Positions 8,965 through 18,267 of a stretch of DNA of 64,000 nucleotides are shown here, piece by piece. How positions within the stretch are numbered: the stretch's first letter is position 1; each line of letters starts with the position of its first letter. The notes beneath the pieces were generated by a model that made no database searches, was not told the origin of the DNA, and saw only the letters and a program-made list of their open reading frames with translations. The stretch spans positions 175,956 through 239,955 of the forward strand of contig JAUIAY010000002.1 of the NCBI GenBank assembly GCA_030425285.1, written 5' to 3'. The translations under genes were made by a program, and so were the position numbers. The DNA is from Bacteroidia bacterium (GTDB lineage Bacteria > Bacteroidota > Bacteroidia > Flavobacteriales > Flavobacteriaceae).

Positions 8965-9511
8965 CCTTAATATAACTTCCAACAAAGAATTATCGCAAAA
9001 GGTCAAAGAACTTGGTATTTATAATTTTAAAGACCTAGCATTGTTTGTTAAGAAACTACCCTATAGAAGAGTTTCCAATAGAGATAACAATAGTCTTGTA
9101 TTGACAGAAGAATGTGGAACATGTTCAACAAAACATGCTTTTTTAGCACAAGTAGCAACCGAAAATCACTTTTCTGTTACGTTACATTTGGGTATTTATA
9201 AGATGAGTGAACAAAACACCAAAGGTGTAGGCTCTATATTACAACAATATAATTTGACTTATATACCAGAAGCGCATTGCTATCTTAAACTAGACAACCA
9301 AATAATTGATTGTACCAAAGAGTCAAGTAACGATAATCCATTTCAAGACTCTCTGCTTTATGAGGAAATAATAACGCCTAAACAAATAGGAAAGTATAAA
9401 ATAGAACTCCACAAAATGTTTCTAAAAAAATGGCTTGTTGAGCATGATGTTACATATAATTTAGAACATTTATGGCGCATTCGAGAGTTATGCATTGGAT
9501 CCATAAAATAA
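8948..9511 (+). CDS. Transglutaminase-like cysteine protein overlapping hutI
   Basis: This 187-residue cytoplasmic protein starts at ATG 8948, inside the end of hutI, so the two are translationally coupled. It has a probable Cys-His-Asp triad in the transglutaminase-like order. The cysteine is in TEECGTCSTKHAFLA (about residues 54-68), the histidine in PEAHCYLKL and the aspartate in NQIIDCTKE. There is no signal peptide. I infer a papain/transglutaminase fold from this motif spacing only; enzymatic activity and substrate are unknown. Coupling to hutI suggests a role near amino-acid or amide metabolism. A bidirectional terminator follows. Confidence 0.7.
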   Translation: METFNNLNITSNKELSQKVKELGIYNFKDLALFVKKLPYRRVSNRDNNSLVLTEECGTCSTKHAFLAQVATENHFSVTLHLGIYKMSEQNTKGVGSILQQYNLTYIPEAHCYLKLDNQIIDCTKESSNDNPFQDSLLYEEIITPKQIGKYKIELHKMFLKKWLVEHDVTYNLEHLWRIRELCIGSIK

Positions 9512-9512
9512 C

Positions 9513-9539
9513 AAAAGCCCGAAGTAACTTCGGGCTTTT
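9513..9539. terminator. Bidirectional terminator between two convergent genes
   Basis: Perfect 12-base arms (AAAAGCCCGAAG and CTTCGGGCTTTT) flank the loop TAA. The hairpin sits between the genes ending at 9511 and 9581. Confidence 0.92.
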
Positions 9540-9580
9540 CATTATAATAGTTCTATGGATAATGTACTACAATAATGTAA

Positions 9581-10465
9581 TTATTTTAACGTGAATTCAG
9601 ATGAAGATACCAAGTCTTTTTCATTGAATACATTCACACGGTAACGTCCTTTTTCAAACTTTTCATCACCTTTAGGCAAGACAAATTCACAAACATTCAA
9701 GTTGGCATTTTCATAATTAAACTTACTAACCAAGCTATAGTTTAAAACTTTTTCACCAAAAGCTACTTGCTCATTTACGCCAAGCGTATTGTTATTAGGA
9801 TCTATAACCTGTACATACAATTCTTGATCACCTGACTGTACCAAGCTATTTTTAGCTACAGTAAAGCATACGCGAATTTTATCTGTTCTACTAGCTCGTT
9901 CAGTAGGAATTAGTTTTCCAGACGTTCTTTCAATAACTCCAAATCCTTTTAATCCTACAGTTGATAATACAGCAGCATTTTCAACAACTTCAGCTAAAGC
10001 TGTATTTTGTACCAATAAAGAATCCGTGAACATCGTTCTTTCTTCTAGACGTACTTTGGTACTGTCTAGAGAAGTGGCCAACAATTCATTCTCAACTTTC
10101 AATTTGTCATTTTCAGCTAAAAGTACATCCATTTCCTTTTGAAGAGCCGCATATTTTGACTTATATCTCCAAAGGCTTTTTACATTGGCTTCAGAAACTT
10201 TTAAAGAATCTATCAATCCTTCAATACGAGATTTAGCTTCAACCAATTTGGCATTGGCAACTTCATTCTCACCAATAGCCAAGTCATATTGCTTTGCCAT
10301 ATTACTCAAATCATTCATTACCAACTCTTTTTCTTTGGTAAGCTGCGTTTCTGTTTCATTCTTTTCTTTATACAGTTTAGAAGTGTAAAAACCTGTTCCA
10401 ATAAAAAGTGCCAAAGCAATTCCTAAAGCTACTTTTAAACCGATGCTACTTTTGTTATTTTCCAT
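9581..10465 (-). CDS. Single-pass membrane protein with periplasmic coiled coil, unknown function
   Basis: The 294-residue protein has a short cytoplasmic N-terminus and one helix at about residues 10-27 (LKVALGIALALFIGTGFY). A long heptad-rich coiled coil follows at about 30-150. A beta-rich globular end (about 165-294) includes KIRVCFTVAKNSL, ELYVQVIDPNNNTLG and RYRVNVFNEKDL. Such proteins are common in Flavobacteriaceae and are often mislabelled as chromosome-partitioning proteins; no ATPase motif is present. An envelope scaffold or sensor role is plausible but unproven. It is divergent from hutG. Confidence 0.75.
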   Translation of the reverse strand: MENNKSSIGLKVALGIALALFIGTGFYTSKLYKEKNETETQLTKEKELVMNDLSNMAKQYDLAIGENEVANAKLVEAKSRIEGLIDSLKVSEANVKSLWRYKSKYAALQKEMDVLLAENDKLKVENELLATSLDSTKVRLEERTMFTDSLLVQNTALAEVVENAAVLSTVGLKGFGVIERTSGKLIPTERASRTDKIRVCFTVAKNSLVQSGDQELYVQVIDPNNNTLGVNEQVAFGEKVLNYSLVSKFNYENANLNVCEFVLPKGDEKFEKGRYRVNVFNEKDLVSSSEFTLK

Positions 10466-10574
10466 GTTTGCTTGTTTTAAGGTTTAAGTTTAAACTAATT
10501 TTTGTTTTTTAATTTTTTAATGTTTTCAATAATTAAAAGTACTTTTATATTCTCATATAACGATACTCATTTCA

Positions 10575-11594
10575 ATGGACAAACTAGTTCTATTTACCGA
10601 ATCACATTTAAAAACGCTTTTAAATAAACGTACTGGTGAATCCAAATTTGGAGAACATGTTAAGCTGTTGCCCCAAGTTACAGGTATATACGCACAGCTA
10701 AAAGATTTAGATGTCGACTATGTTATTTTTGGTATTCCAGAGGATGTTGGCGTGTTTGCAAACTACGGAAAACCAGGCACTTCAAATGCTTGGAGCACTA
10801 CCATTAAAATTTTGTTAAATATCCAAAGTAATGCCTTTACCCAAGCAAATAGGGTTTTAATTTTGGGTCATTTGGATTTTGACTCCTATCAGCAAAAACT
10901 GTCTGGATTATCACAAAAAAACAAAAAGGACATCATAAAAGCTCGAAAACTCGTGTCCAAAATAGACACCCATGTCTCACAATTGGTGTATGATATTGTG
11001 AAATCCGGTAAAAAACCTATTATTATTGGTGGTGGTCACAACAATGCCTATGGTAACTTAAAAGGCACATCGCTAGCCTTGAAAAAACCTGTAAATGTTG
11101 TTAATTTCGATGCACACACAGACTTTAGAAAAGAAGAAGGTAGACACAGTGGCAACGGTTTTTCTTATGCATATTCAGAAGGTTTTTTGAATAAGTATTT
11201 TATGTTTGGCCTACACGAAAATTATACCTCAAGTCAAATATTCAAAACACTTGACACGAATGCTGATTTGGAGTACAACACCTATGAATCTATTGCTGTA
11301 CGAAAGGAATGTAAGTTTAAATCTGAACTCAAACGAGCTCTTTTTCATGTAGAATCCAAGCCTTTTGGTATTGAAGTAGATTGTGATGCTATTCAAAATA
11401 TTTCAAGTAGTGCCATGACGCCTAGTGGTTTTCAAGTTGCCAAAGCTAGAATGTTTGTAGATTTCTTTGGAAGACAACCTGGAGCAGGTTATTTACATAT
11501 TTGTGAAGCTTACCCTACTTTAGAAAATGAATCGCAAATAGGTAAATTAATAACATACCTCATCACTGATTTTATTCGTGCTCATGAGCATTAA
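10575..11594 (+). CDS. hutG: Arginase-family hydrolase, probable formimidoylglutamase
   Basis: HutG hydrolyses N-formimino-L-glutamate to glutamate and formamide. The 339-residue protein carries the binuclear manganese ligands of the ureohydrolase family: GGGHNNAYG (about 152-160), NFDAHTDFR (about 176-184) and VDCDAIQ (about 268-274). Its closeness to hutI, which makes the substrate, favours formimidoylglutamase over arginase or agmatinase. No arginine genes are near. The N-terminal 100 residues are longer than in minimal family members, which is usual in Bacteroidota. The 3' end overlaps a GNAT gene. Confidence 0.82.
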   Translation: MDKLVLFTESHLKTLLNKRTGESKFGEHVKLLPQVTGIYAQLKDLDVDYVIFGIPEDVGVFANYGKPGTSNAWSTTIKILLNIQSNAFTQANRVLILGHLDFDSYQQKLSGLSQKNKKDIIKARKLVSKIDTHVSQLVYDIVKSGKKPIIIGGGHNNAYGNLKGTSLALKKPVNVVNFDAHTDFRKEEGRHSGNGFSYAYSEGFLNKYFMFGLHENYTSSQIFKTLDTNADLEYNTYESIAVRKECKFKSELKRALFHVESKPFGIEVDCDAIQNISSSAMTPSGFQVAKARMFVDFFGRQPGAGYLHICEAYPTLENESQIGKLITYLITDFIRAHEH

Positions 11595-12048
11595 GATTAT
11601 TCCTTTTGAAAGTCAATATGCCCAAGACTTCTATGACTTAAATATTGAGTGGTTGGAAACTTATTTTTATGTTGAGGATTTTGATAGAGAAGTTTTAAGT
11701 AACCCTGAAAAATACATTATAAACAAAGGAGGTCATATTTTCTTTGCCAAACTAAATGGTATAGTCATTGGAACTGTGGCTCTTATGCCTACACAAGATC
11801 CCTTGGTGTTTGAATTAACTAAAATGGCTGTATCACCAAAATTCAGAGGACAATATACTGGTCAAAAACTCATGCAACATTGCATAGATTTTGCACAGCA
11901 AAGTAACTACAAGGCACTCATGCTCTACTCCAATACCAAGCTTAAGAATGCAATATATATTTATAGAAAGTACGGGTTTGTAGAGTTACCATTAGAAATA
12001 GACTCACCTTATAAACGTAGTGATATAAAAATGGAATTAAGGTTTTAG
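11584..12048 (+). CDS. GNAT-family N-acetyltransferase
   Basis: The product is about 154 residues from the ATG at 11584 (MSIKIIPFESQYA); a GTG two codons upstream at 11578 is an alternative start. Acetyl-CoA binding is shown by ELTKMAVSPKFRGQYTGQKLM, an R.Q.TGQ variant of the usual R..G.G loop. Motif B is YIYRKYGFVELP near the C-terminus. The acceptor is unknown. The gene overlaps the end of hutG by 11 bases, so it is co-translated with it. Its stop overlaps that of the convergent gene on the other strand. Confidence 0.85.
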   Translation: MSIKIIPFESQYAQDFYDLNIEWLETYFYVEDFDREVLSNPEKYIINKGGHIFFAKLNGIVIGTVALMPTQDPLVFELTKMAVSPKFRGQYTGQKLMQHCIDFAQQSNYKALMLYSNTKLKNAIYIYRKYGFVELPLEIDSPYKRSDIKMELRF

Positions 12049-12518
12049 TTCATTTGAACCATTCTATCCAATTCATCACAATAAGAATCCTTCTGATAAC
12101 ATAAAGCGCTTAAAGATTTAACAATTAAAGCCCTGATTTCTTTATGTTTAGGATTTATTTGATAGGCTAAATTAAATTCAGAGTATGCTGCTTCATAATC
12201 ATTTTGAATTAAATACATCTTACCTGATTCTAATAAAAATTTAAAAGCATTAGTTTTTCTTTCAATTCTTAATTCTTCCAAATGATTTGAATGATTAGCC
12301 ATCCTTGGTTTTGCTTCGAAAATTCCAATTGAAAAGATTACAACAAGAGCAATGCATATATAAGCTCCAATATTGTTAGAGGGTTCAGTATGTTGTAATT
12401 TAAAATCTCGAGTATATCTTGGTACTGATGTAAAGGCAACTTTTCGCTTACAAGAAAAAGGCTTTCTTGGCTGCATTGAATATATCCAACTCTGTAAACC
12501 GAACCCCATATAACCCAT
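12045..12518 (-). CDS. Single-helix membrane protein with TPR-like C-terminus
   Basis: The 157-residue protein has an arginine- and lysine-rich N-terminal segment (PRKPFSCKRKVAFTSVPRYTRDFK). A transmembrane helix follows at about residues 50-66 (IGAYICIALVVIFSIGIF). The C-terminal half is helical (KTNAFKFLLESGKMYLIQNDYEAAYSEFNLAYQINPKHKE) and fits one and a half TPR units. It is the last gene of the leftward operon that contains the AAA+ ATPase, 49 bases after the preceding stop. Function unknown. Its final four bases overlap the end of the convergent GNAT gene. Confidence 0.65.
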   Translation of the reverse strand: MGYMGFGLQSWIYSMQPRKPFSCKRKVAFTSVPRYTRDFKLQHTEPSNNIGAYICIALVVIFSIGIFEAKPRMANHSNHLEELRIERKTNAFKFLLESGKMYLIQNDYEAAYSEFNLAYQINPKHKEIRALIVKSLSALCYQKDSYCDELDRMVQMN

Positions 12519-12567
12519 TACAAGACTTTATATTATCAGTCTAGAAATACAGTTAAATGTTACAGTT

Positions 12568-14295
12568 TTATTGACTCAACGCTTTTAAAGAATCTATTTT
12601 ACGTTGCAGTTTTTCAATTTCTGCTTTGTCTTTGTCAATTCCTTCTTTAAAACCAAGAGTGTCAATTTTCTTAAAGCTTTCTTCAAAGGTTTCTTGTAGA
12701 TTCTCAATGGCAATGTCTATATCCTTTGTTTCTTCAACAAAATAATAACCTATTCCTTCACTGGCACGCCAAGCTTCGTTTAATTGATTATATACCGTGA
12801 AGTCCCATTGACTAGGTTTTTTGACATCTATCCAAATAACATCACGGTACTCACTATCTATTAAAACCAAATCTGGTGTAGCGGATCCATCAAACTGTTG
12901 TGCATTGGCATCACTAATTGCTGAAACCGTTCCAAGGAAAAACATACGTTTTCTTCCTGCTATATCTTTAATATAAGGGCGAAATTCTACTGGCGTATTA
13001 GCTGTCCAGTCATATTCTTTACGAGACTCCTTAACCTTTAAAGGCATAGCCGAAACACCTGCATAACCTTGCTTTTTACTTGCATGATCATAATAATACA
13101 AAGCATCGGAACCATCTGCAGGAATAAAAACGCTAAAGCTTAAACTCGTTCGTTCTTCGCCTACAGGTTCCAGACCAAACCAATGATACAATCCGTTGTA
13201 AGCAGATGTTCCCAAACCTGAAAAATCAAAATCCGTGACATAAGGCTGCTGATTTTGATCCTTAGGCATAAGAGGAATTTTAACCGCTGTTTCCATCTTC
13301 CATGGCAACGGGTCAGTAAATCCACCCAAAAACTTTAACGATTCAGCTTGTAATTGTGATACTTTTTCAGAAAGTGTATTTTGCTTGGTTAAATAAGCAT
13401 GATTACGCATATCATCTGAACTAATGAAGGTTCCCTTTCCAATTAAAATGCGTTCTACATAATCATTAAAATCGTGCTCGCCACTATCGATCACCATTAC
13501 ACCACCAAAAGTTGGATAAGGAAAAAAGAACCCTTTCCATTTTATTAAACTTACTACCTGAACCCATTGCCCTGTGTCGTTTTTCATGTAAAATGTATCG
13601 CTAGGCTCATAGTTAAACAACATCCAAGGATTGAATCTTTGAACGACTGCATTATAGGTATTACGGCTAAATTTCAAGGATTCCCCAATTGAAAAGGTTA
13701 CTGGAATTCTATTTTCACTAGAAAACCTTGGAAATGGTGTGGTACTAGAAACCGAAAAGACCTCTTCAGTATTATCGCTAATACGTTGTAAGGTATATTT
13801 CTCCGAAGGCTGAATAGCCATAGTCCATTTATTTTCATTATCTACCCTGACTAAATGAGGTAGTGATACGTCCTTGGTTTCACCAACACTTTCATTGGCC
13901 ATAGAGAAAATATTCCGTAAGGGTTGAATGCGTTCGTTTTGAGTTAATGGTAATTCGTTGATCTCAATTTTATTGGCATCATTAAAAACATTATAGGTTT
14001 GCATATAACTGTACATCTCAAAATGCCAACCAATTGTATATAATATTCCCATAAAGGCCAATAAGAGTCCTAAAATACCTATCCGTTTTCCAGTGCTTGG
14101 CTGTTTTCTAAACTTATGGAAACCAAAAAACAAAACCAAGGTCACCACCAAAATTATAAAAACGTATTTTCTTATAAATAGTAAAGCTGGTTGGTAATCA
14201 TCCCTTAATACAAATAGCAATACTAATAAAATGATAAATCCTAATACCGTTATGAATTTTTGCTTTTTACCTTTATTCCAATAGTTTTTTATCAT
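12568..14295 (-). CDS. Large membrane protein of unknown function in the AAA+ operon
   Basis: The 575-residue protein has three N-terminal transmembrane helices at about residues 13-31, 41-58 and 72-92. A large soluble domain follows, with segments such as GKGTFISSDDMRNHAYL, WKMETAVKIPL and FFLGTVSAISDANAQQFDGSATPDLVLID. A C-terminal coiled coil (IDKDKAEIEKLQRKIDSLKAL) ends the protein. I recognise no catalytic motif. The ATG follows the preceding stop by one base, so it is coupled to the 177-residue membrane protein. The helix arrangement puts the large domain probably in the periplasm. Confidence 0.75.
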   Translation of the reverse strand: MIKNYWNKGKKQKFITVLGFIILLVLLFVLRDDYQPALLFIRKYVFIILVVTLVLFFGFHKFRKQPSTGKRIGILGLLLAFMGILYTIGWHFEMYSYMQTYNVFNDANKIEINELPLTQNERIQPLRNIFSMANESVGETKDVSLPHLVRVDNENKWTMAIQPSEKYTLQRISDNTEEVFSVSSTTPFPRFSSENRIPVTFSIGESLKFSRNTYNAVVQRFNPWMLFNYEPSDTFYMKNDTGQWVQVVSLIKWKGFFFPYPTFGGVMVIDSGEHDFNDYVERILIGKGTFISSDDMRNHAYLTKQNTLSEKVSQLQAESLKFLGGFTDPLPWKMETAVKIPLMPKDQNQQPYVTDFDFSGLGTSAYNGLYHWFGLEPVGEERTSLSFSVFIPADGSDALYYYDHASKKQGYAGVSAMPLKVKESRKEYDWTANTPVEFRPYIKDIAGRKRMFFLGTVSAISDANAQQFDGSATPDLVLIDSEYRDVIWIDVKKPSQWDFTVYNQLNEAWRASEGIGYYFVEETKDIDIAIENLQETFEESFKKIDTLGFKEGIDKDKAEIEKLQRKIDSLKALSQ

Positions 14296-14296
14296 T

Positions 14297-14830
14297 TTAC
14301 AATAACCCTTTATCTTTTAAACGTTCACGAGCACTTTTCTTTTCAGTATCTACATCTGTTTCATTCTCTGGTTCAACTGTATCTTCAACTTCTTCAACAG
14401 CCTGTTCTTTAGCTTTTAAATCTTCAATAAAATCCTTGCCTTTTTCTAAAGTATCCTGAAAAACATCTTGAAGCGAATCACTATTGTCTTCTATAACTTC
14501 AGAAGACTTAAATATGAATTGTGCCAAATATGTCCCTAGAAGCGTACCAACAATCATTGATGCAAATATGGATATGGTTGCCAAATCAATTGGAATCAAA
14601 AATCTAGTGATTACGATTCCAATTAAAAACAAAAATGAAATAAATACCAATCTTAATAAAAAGGATTGTTGAAACACAAAACCCTTTTTATCAGTAGCTT
14701 TCATTTGTAATTCTTTTGAATTCATCAATTTATTAAAAAACCGATAAAGTCCGTTACCATTGGATTCTCTCCAATACAACAGAATACCAAATAATATGGC
14801 GGCTATAAAAACAATTACTTCAAGTGTCAT
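14297..14830 (-). CDS. Small integral membrane protein in the AAA+ operon
   Basis: The 177-residue protein has helices at about residues 3-19, 54-76 and 82-105, followed by an acidic cytoplasmic or periplasmic tail (EEVEDTVEPENETDVDTEKK). The helices contain no conserved polar catalytic residues. It lies between the 411-residue protein gene (83 bases upstream) and the 575-residue membrane protein gene (one base downstream). I infer a membrane anchor or partner for that larger protein. Confidence 0.7.
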   Translation of the reverse strand: MTLEVIVFIAAILFGILLYWRESNGNGLYRFFNKLMNSKELQMKATDKKGFVFQQSFLLRLVFISFLFLIGIVITRFLIPIDLATISIFASMIVGTLLGTYLAQFIFKSSEVIEDNSDSLQDVFQDTLEKGKDFIEDLKAKEQAVEEVEDTVEPENETDVDTEKKSARERLKDKGLL

Positions 14831-14913
14831 AGTTTACTGGTTTGAAACATTAATTTTTTAATTCTAAATCAAATTCAGAATAACAAGTTGTTTACTAAAT
14901 TAGTCTAAAATCC

Positions 14914-16149
14914 TTAAATATTGTTACTAATTGTCTCAATAACCCAATCCTTAAAGGAATCATCCCAACTTTGAAAACTATGGTAAAACGCTTCTTTGTC
15001 ATACCAATAAAGGAACAAAATATCTCTTGGAGAGACATTGACCAACAGTTTCCAGATTAAATCTTGATGCTTGGGTTCCAATGATGAATGTGGTTGGTGT
15101 AATGCATTAAAAAAACCAACATCAACAACATCTGCAATTTTGTATTGATTACTAATCTCCAATTTTTCAAGATAGCGTTCCACACACATGACATGTTTAC
15201 GAGATTCTATATCCAGTTTATTGAGATAGCTTTTAAATAGCACAGAATCTTTAAGAATATCCCTAATTGGATGTTGCGCATTCTTCAGAAAAGTCATCAT
15301 CTCATATTTTTTAATGCGCTCATAACGATCCGTTTTCACAACAGATTCCAAATCATATTCAATAATAACATGGTCACGCAACTTATCCATTAGTTCAGGT
15401 TGCGAAATATGATAAATTAATACATCATAAGTGGTATCCTTTATGGCCTCTTTATGCCATTTTTCATCTTCAAAGACTACTATTGGTTTAATAAAATCGC
15501 GAAGTACATAAACACCTCCAAAGGCTAATGTGTAAAACGAGTCAGTAGTAAAATTCAAATCGTGTAATTCTAAATCTCGATTTCGCAAATCACCATATTT
15601 TTTGGCCGAATCCAATAACGCTTTATGAAGGTTCTCATCAATGAAATTATGATCTTTTTTAAAAGTCTCTACTAATTTTAATTGTTCGTCCTGTGCTTCA
15701 TTCAATCTATTGATTAGATGAAAACCTATAGATACCGTTTTATATTTCAATACATCCAACGGCTCGTAAAAAGCATCAATATTCTGGTCAAAATCAATAC
15801 AAATGGCACAGTCTCGCGTAATATCATTGATTTTATCTCCATGTGTTCGAAATATATGTTGCATCATTTCCCTATCAAAAGTATGATTGGGCGTGTAAAC
15901 TGGTTTACCTTTTTGAAGCGGAGAAATAATAATACCATGTGGATTAGCTTCACCATTATTTAAATAGTGAATCTGTTCTCTTTCTTCAGCAATTTCAGGG
16001 CTCCAACCTATACCATCTATATGGAACTGTGAAAGTTTTGTGGGCTCAAAACCAAGCTTTATTAAACATTGATTGTAGCGTTCCACAAGTCTACCGCTTA
16101 TGGGAATAAGTTCACTTCTATATAAATTGGCTGCTTTTAGTTTTTGCAT
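14914..16149 (-). CDS. Unknown 411-residue cytoplasmic protein next to the AAA+ ATPase
   Basis: There is no signal peptide or membrane helix. The protein begins MQKLKAANLYRSELIPISGRL and is mixed alpha/beta with many aromatic and charged residues. Segments such as FHIDGIGWSPEIAEE, HGIIISPLQKGKPVY, DCAICIDFDQNIDAFYEPLDVL and NVSPRDILFLYWYDKEAFY look structured and conserved. I could not match any catalytic motif or named domain with confidence. It lies 43 bases after the ATPase stop on the same strand, which suggests an adaptor or substrate of that ATPase. Confidence 0.75.
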   Translation of the reverse strand: MQKLKAANLYRSELIPISGRLVERYNQCLIKLGFEPTKLSQFHIDGIGWSPEIAEEREQIHYLNNGEANPHGIIISPLQKGKPVYTPNHTFDREMMQHIFRTHGDKINDITRDCAICIDFDQNIDAFYEPLDVLKYKTVSIGFHLINRLNEAQDEQLKLVETFKKDHNFIDENLHKALLDSAKKYGDLRNRDLELHDLNFTTDSFYTLAFGGVYVLRDFIKPIVVFEDEKWHKEAIKDTTYDVLIYHISQPELMDKLRDHVIIEYDLESVVKTDRYERIKKYEMMTFLKNAQHPIRDILKDSVLFKSYLNKLDIESRKHVMCVERYLEKLEISNQYKIADVVDVGFFNALHQPHSSLEPKHQDLIWKLLVNVSPRDILFLYWYDKEAFYHSFQSWDDSFKDWVIETISNNI

Positions 16150-16192
16150 AATTATTTTCCACGAAAGTGGGAAATCTGTATTAATTTATTCT

Positions 16193-18148
16193 TTAGTCAA
16201 AGTGCTTTCTGGCTGCAATTTCTATATTCATTTGACCAACTCGAGCCTCAACTTTACGTTTAAAGTCCGTATCAGCAATAGTAGCCACATTATCCAAATA
16301 TCTTATAACTTCTTGTTTTCTTATATCAGAAAAATTCAACCCCTTCATATTGGCTTTCATCAGTTCCTGAAGCATACCAAACTTGGTATCATAATCTTTT
16401 TTGAAATATCTTTCAGGATTCTCAAACCAATCAGCTTCCAAATCAAAGTCGGTCAAACGCAGCGATATGGCGCTTTGAATATTTCGCACATCACGCGAAG
16501 AGAAAAATGGAAAAATCGCCTGAATTTCTTTGTATAGACTCGCATAGAACATATGATCGTCATCTTGATGCTGTTTTTCAATTCTCTCAAAAGTTTCTAA
16601 AACACGTGCTTCAGTTGGTTTATCGGTAGCCTGAAGAATATCACCCATATTTTTTGCCAAACCTTGATCACTTAAATATTGATATTGATTTGGGTCATCC
16701 ATATTAACAAATCCAGGCATGGTTTTTTCAAACTTCTTCCACCAAATGTAATCCTGGTCTAAAAAGTCGTGCTCGGTTCTTGCTCCATCAATCTTAAAAC
16801 GTCCTTGAACTCTCGAAATAACCGCTTTATCAAGCATTTCAGGAAGATTGGTAAACAATCCTATGGAGCTGTTTCCGTAGTTAACAGCATAAGCACCTTC
16901 GGTATATCGTAAAAACACACCAATAACCTCTTTAACTCCAGCTGAAACACCTTGAGCTGTTCGCTCTTGCAGATTGTTTTCAGCATCATCTATAGGAGCA
17001 AAAATTAATTTTGATGGATCTTGTAACGGTTTCATCCACTCAACCATCTTCTCTGCCGAACCACCTTGAAAAGTAGAAATCAGCGTGTCTGGCATAGGAT
17101 GAAACAGAAACGGTAAGTCTAAATTATCACAGTGCTCTTTTAATCGTGTGGCAATAGCCGCAATGAGCATACTTTTTCCTGTACCAGGAATCCCATAACC
17201 CATGAAAACAGGCATAAATCCACCTAATTCCTGAAACGGGTTCTTTTTAGCTGTAAAATCATAGCTCAACATTCTTTCGGTTAAACGACGTGCAAAATGC
17301 TTGGCATCTCTATTACCTACTATTTGTTCAAACTGTATTTTATTGAATTCAACACTCTTGGCTGCTCCTACAAACACATTCTCCCAGCCTGAAACAGCAA
17401 AGTCCGAATTTTCCAGTTTATAAGTGCGATCCAATATGGTTTCTTGATATTCCAGCGTACTTTTACGCATTTGAATTTCCGAAATCAAGGCTTCAAAAAA
17501 TACAACTGTAAAATCAACAACATCCTTATCAGTTTTAATAATATCGGGATGTCCCAAATACTTATCATAATAGAAAAGCATACATGAAATTCCTTTCAAA
17601 GGCGAAATCAAGGACACTTCAGGAATCCCAGCAAACTTTTGCTTCATAACACTTAAATCGTCTGAAGCGACAGCATTTAAATTGTAAAGTACATTGTAAG
17701 CCATTGAAAATAGCATAAAAGCCGTGGCTGTTTGCATTTTACTTTCGTACTCGCGCTTTCCCGAATTATCCAACGCAGATTTGCGCTCGTTTAACCCAGA
17801 CAGTCCAGATGCATCATAGTAGCTATCTTTGATCCAAATCCCAAGCGTAATAGCCTCCTGAACATTATATAACGTCTGATTTAAATGTATAGGGATAGCA
17901 ACCGACTCTGGCAATAAACGCTTTTTTAATGCCAAAATAGTTTTTGAAACAGAAGTGAGTTCCGATGCGTTTGTACCATTGTTGGCACGAGACAAATACA
18001 ATAAAATAGAATCATCTTTTCCATTTTTATCTTTATTTCTAGCACGTTGCCCTTGCTCCCATTGCACACTTTTTAAATAGGAAGTGGCTTCGTCTCGAAG
18101 CATATCGAGTTCTGTTTTCTTTATTGGGAATGTTGAATTGTGTTCCAT
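16193..18148 (-). CDS. AAA+ ATPase of the classic AAA type, unknown substrate
   Basis: The 651-residue protein has an N-terminal helical region of about 300 residues without a recognised domain, then an AAA module. Walker A is GIPGTGKS (residues 319-326). A pore-loop-1-like segment STFQGGSAEKM (about 358-368) aligns with the aromatic-x-G of Cdc48/katanin-type enzymes. Walker B is IFAPIDDAE (382-390), with Asp where Glu is usual. Sensor 1 is LFTN (431-434). Candidate arginine fingers are R446 and R450 in SRVQGRF. It is probably a hexameric protein remodeller. Neighbouring coiled-coil and membrane genes point to an envelope-linked task. No protease domain is fused to it or adjacent. Confidence 0.85.
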   Translation of the reverse strand: MEHNSTFPIKKTELDMLRDEATSYLKSVQWEQGQRARNKDKNGKDDSILLYLSRANNGTNASELTSVSKTILALKKRLLPESVAIPIHLNQTLYNVQEAITLGIWIKDSYYDASGLSGLNERKSALDNSGKREYESKMQTATAFMLFSMAYNVLYNLNAVASDDLSVMKQKFAGIPEVSLISPLKGISCMLFYYDKYLGHPDIIKTDKDVVDFTVVFFEALISEIQMRKSTLEYQETILDRTYKLENSDFAVSGWENVFVGAAKSVEFNKIQFEQIVGNRDAKHFARRLTERMLSYDFTAKKNPFQELGGFMPVFMGYGIPGTGKSMLIAAIATRLKEHCDNLDLPFLFHPMPDTLISTFQGGSAEKMVEWMKPLQDPSKLIFAPIDDAENNLQERTAQGVSAGVKEVIGVFLRYTEGAYAVNYGNSSIGLFTNLPEMLDKAVISRVQGRFKIDGARTEHDFLDQDYIWWKKFEKTMPGFVNMDDPNQYQYLSDQGLAKNMGDILQATDKPTEARVLETFERIEKQHQDDDHMFYASLYKEIQAIFPFFSSRDVRNIQSAISLRLTDFDLEADWFENPERYFKKDYDTKFGMLQELMKANMKGLNFSDIRKQEVIRYLDNVATIADTDFKRKVEARVGQMNIEIAARKHFD

Positions 18149-18267
18149 GTTTTAGTGTTCAATTTTCAGTTAGCAGTTTTCTATATTTAATAATCAATAA
18201 TTATATCTAACATCATGTAAGCAAAGTAAAAACTTATGCAAACTAATTCTATTAGTTTAAACCCTAA

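Noticed and set aside
11578..12048. GTG 11578 as the GNAT start
   Set aside because: The ATG at 11584 gives a standard N-terminus (MSIKII) and a shorter overlap with hutG; the GTG remains possible.
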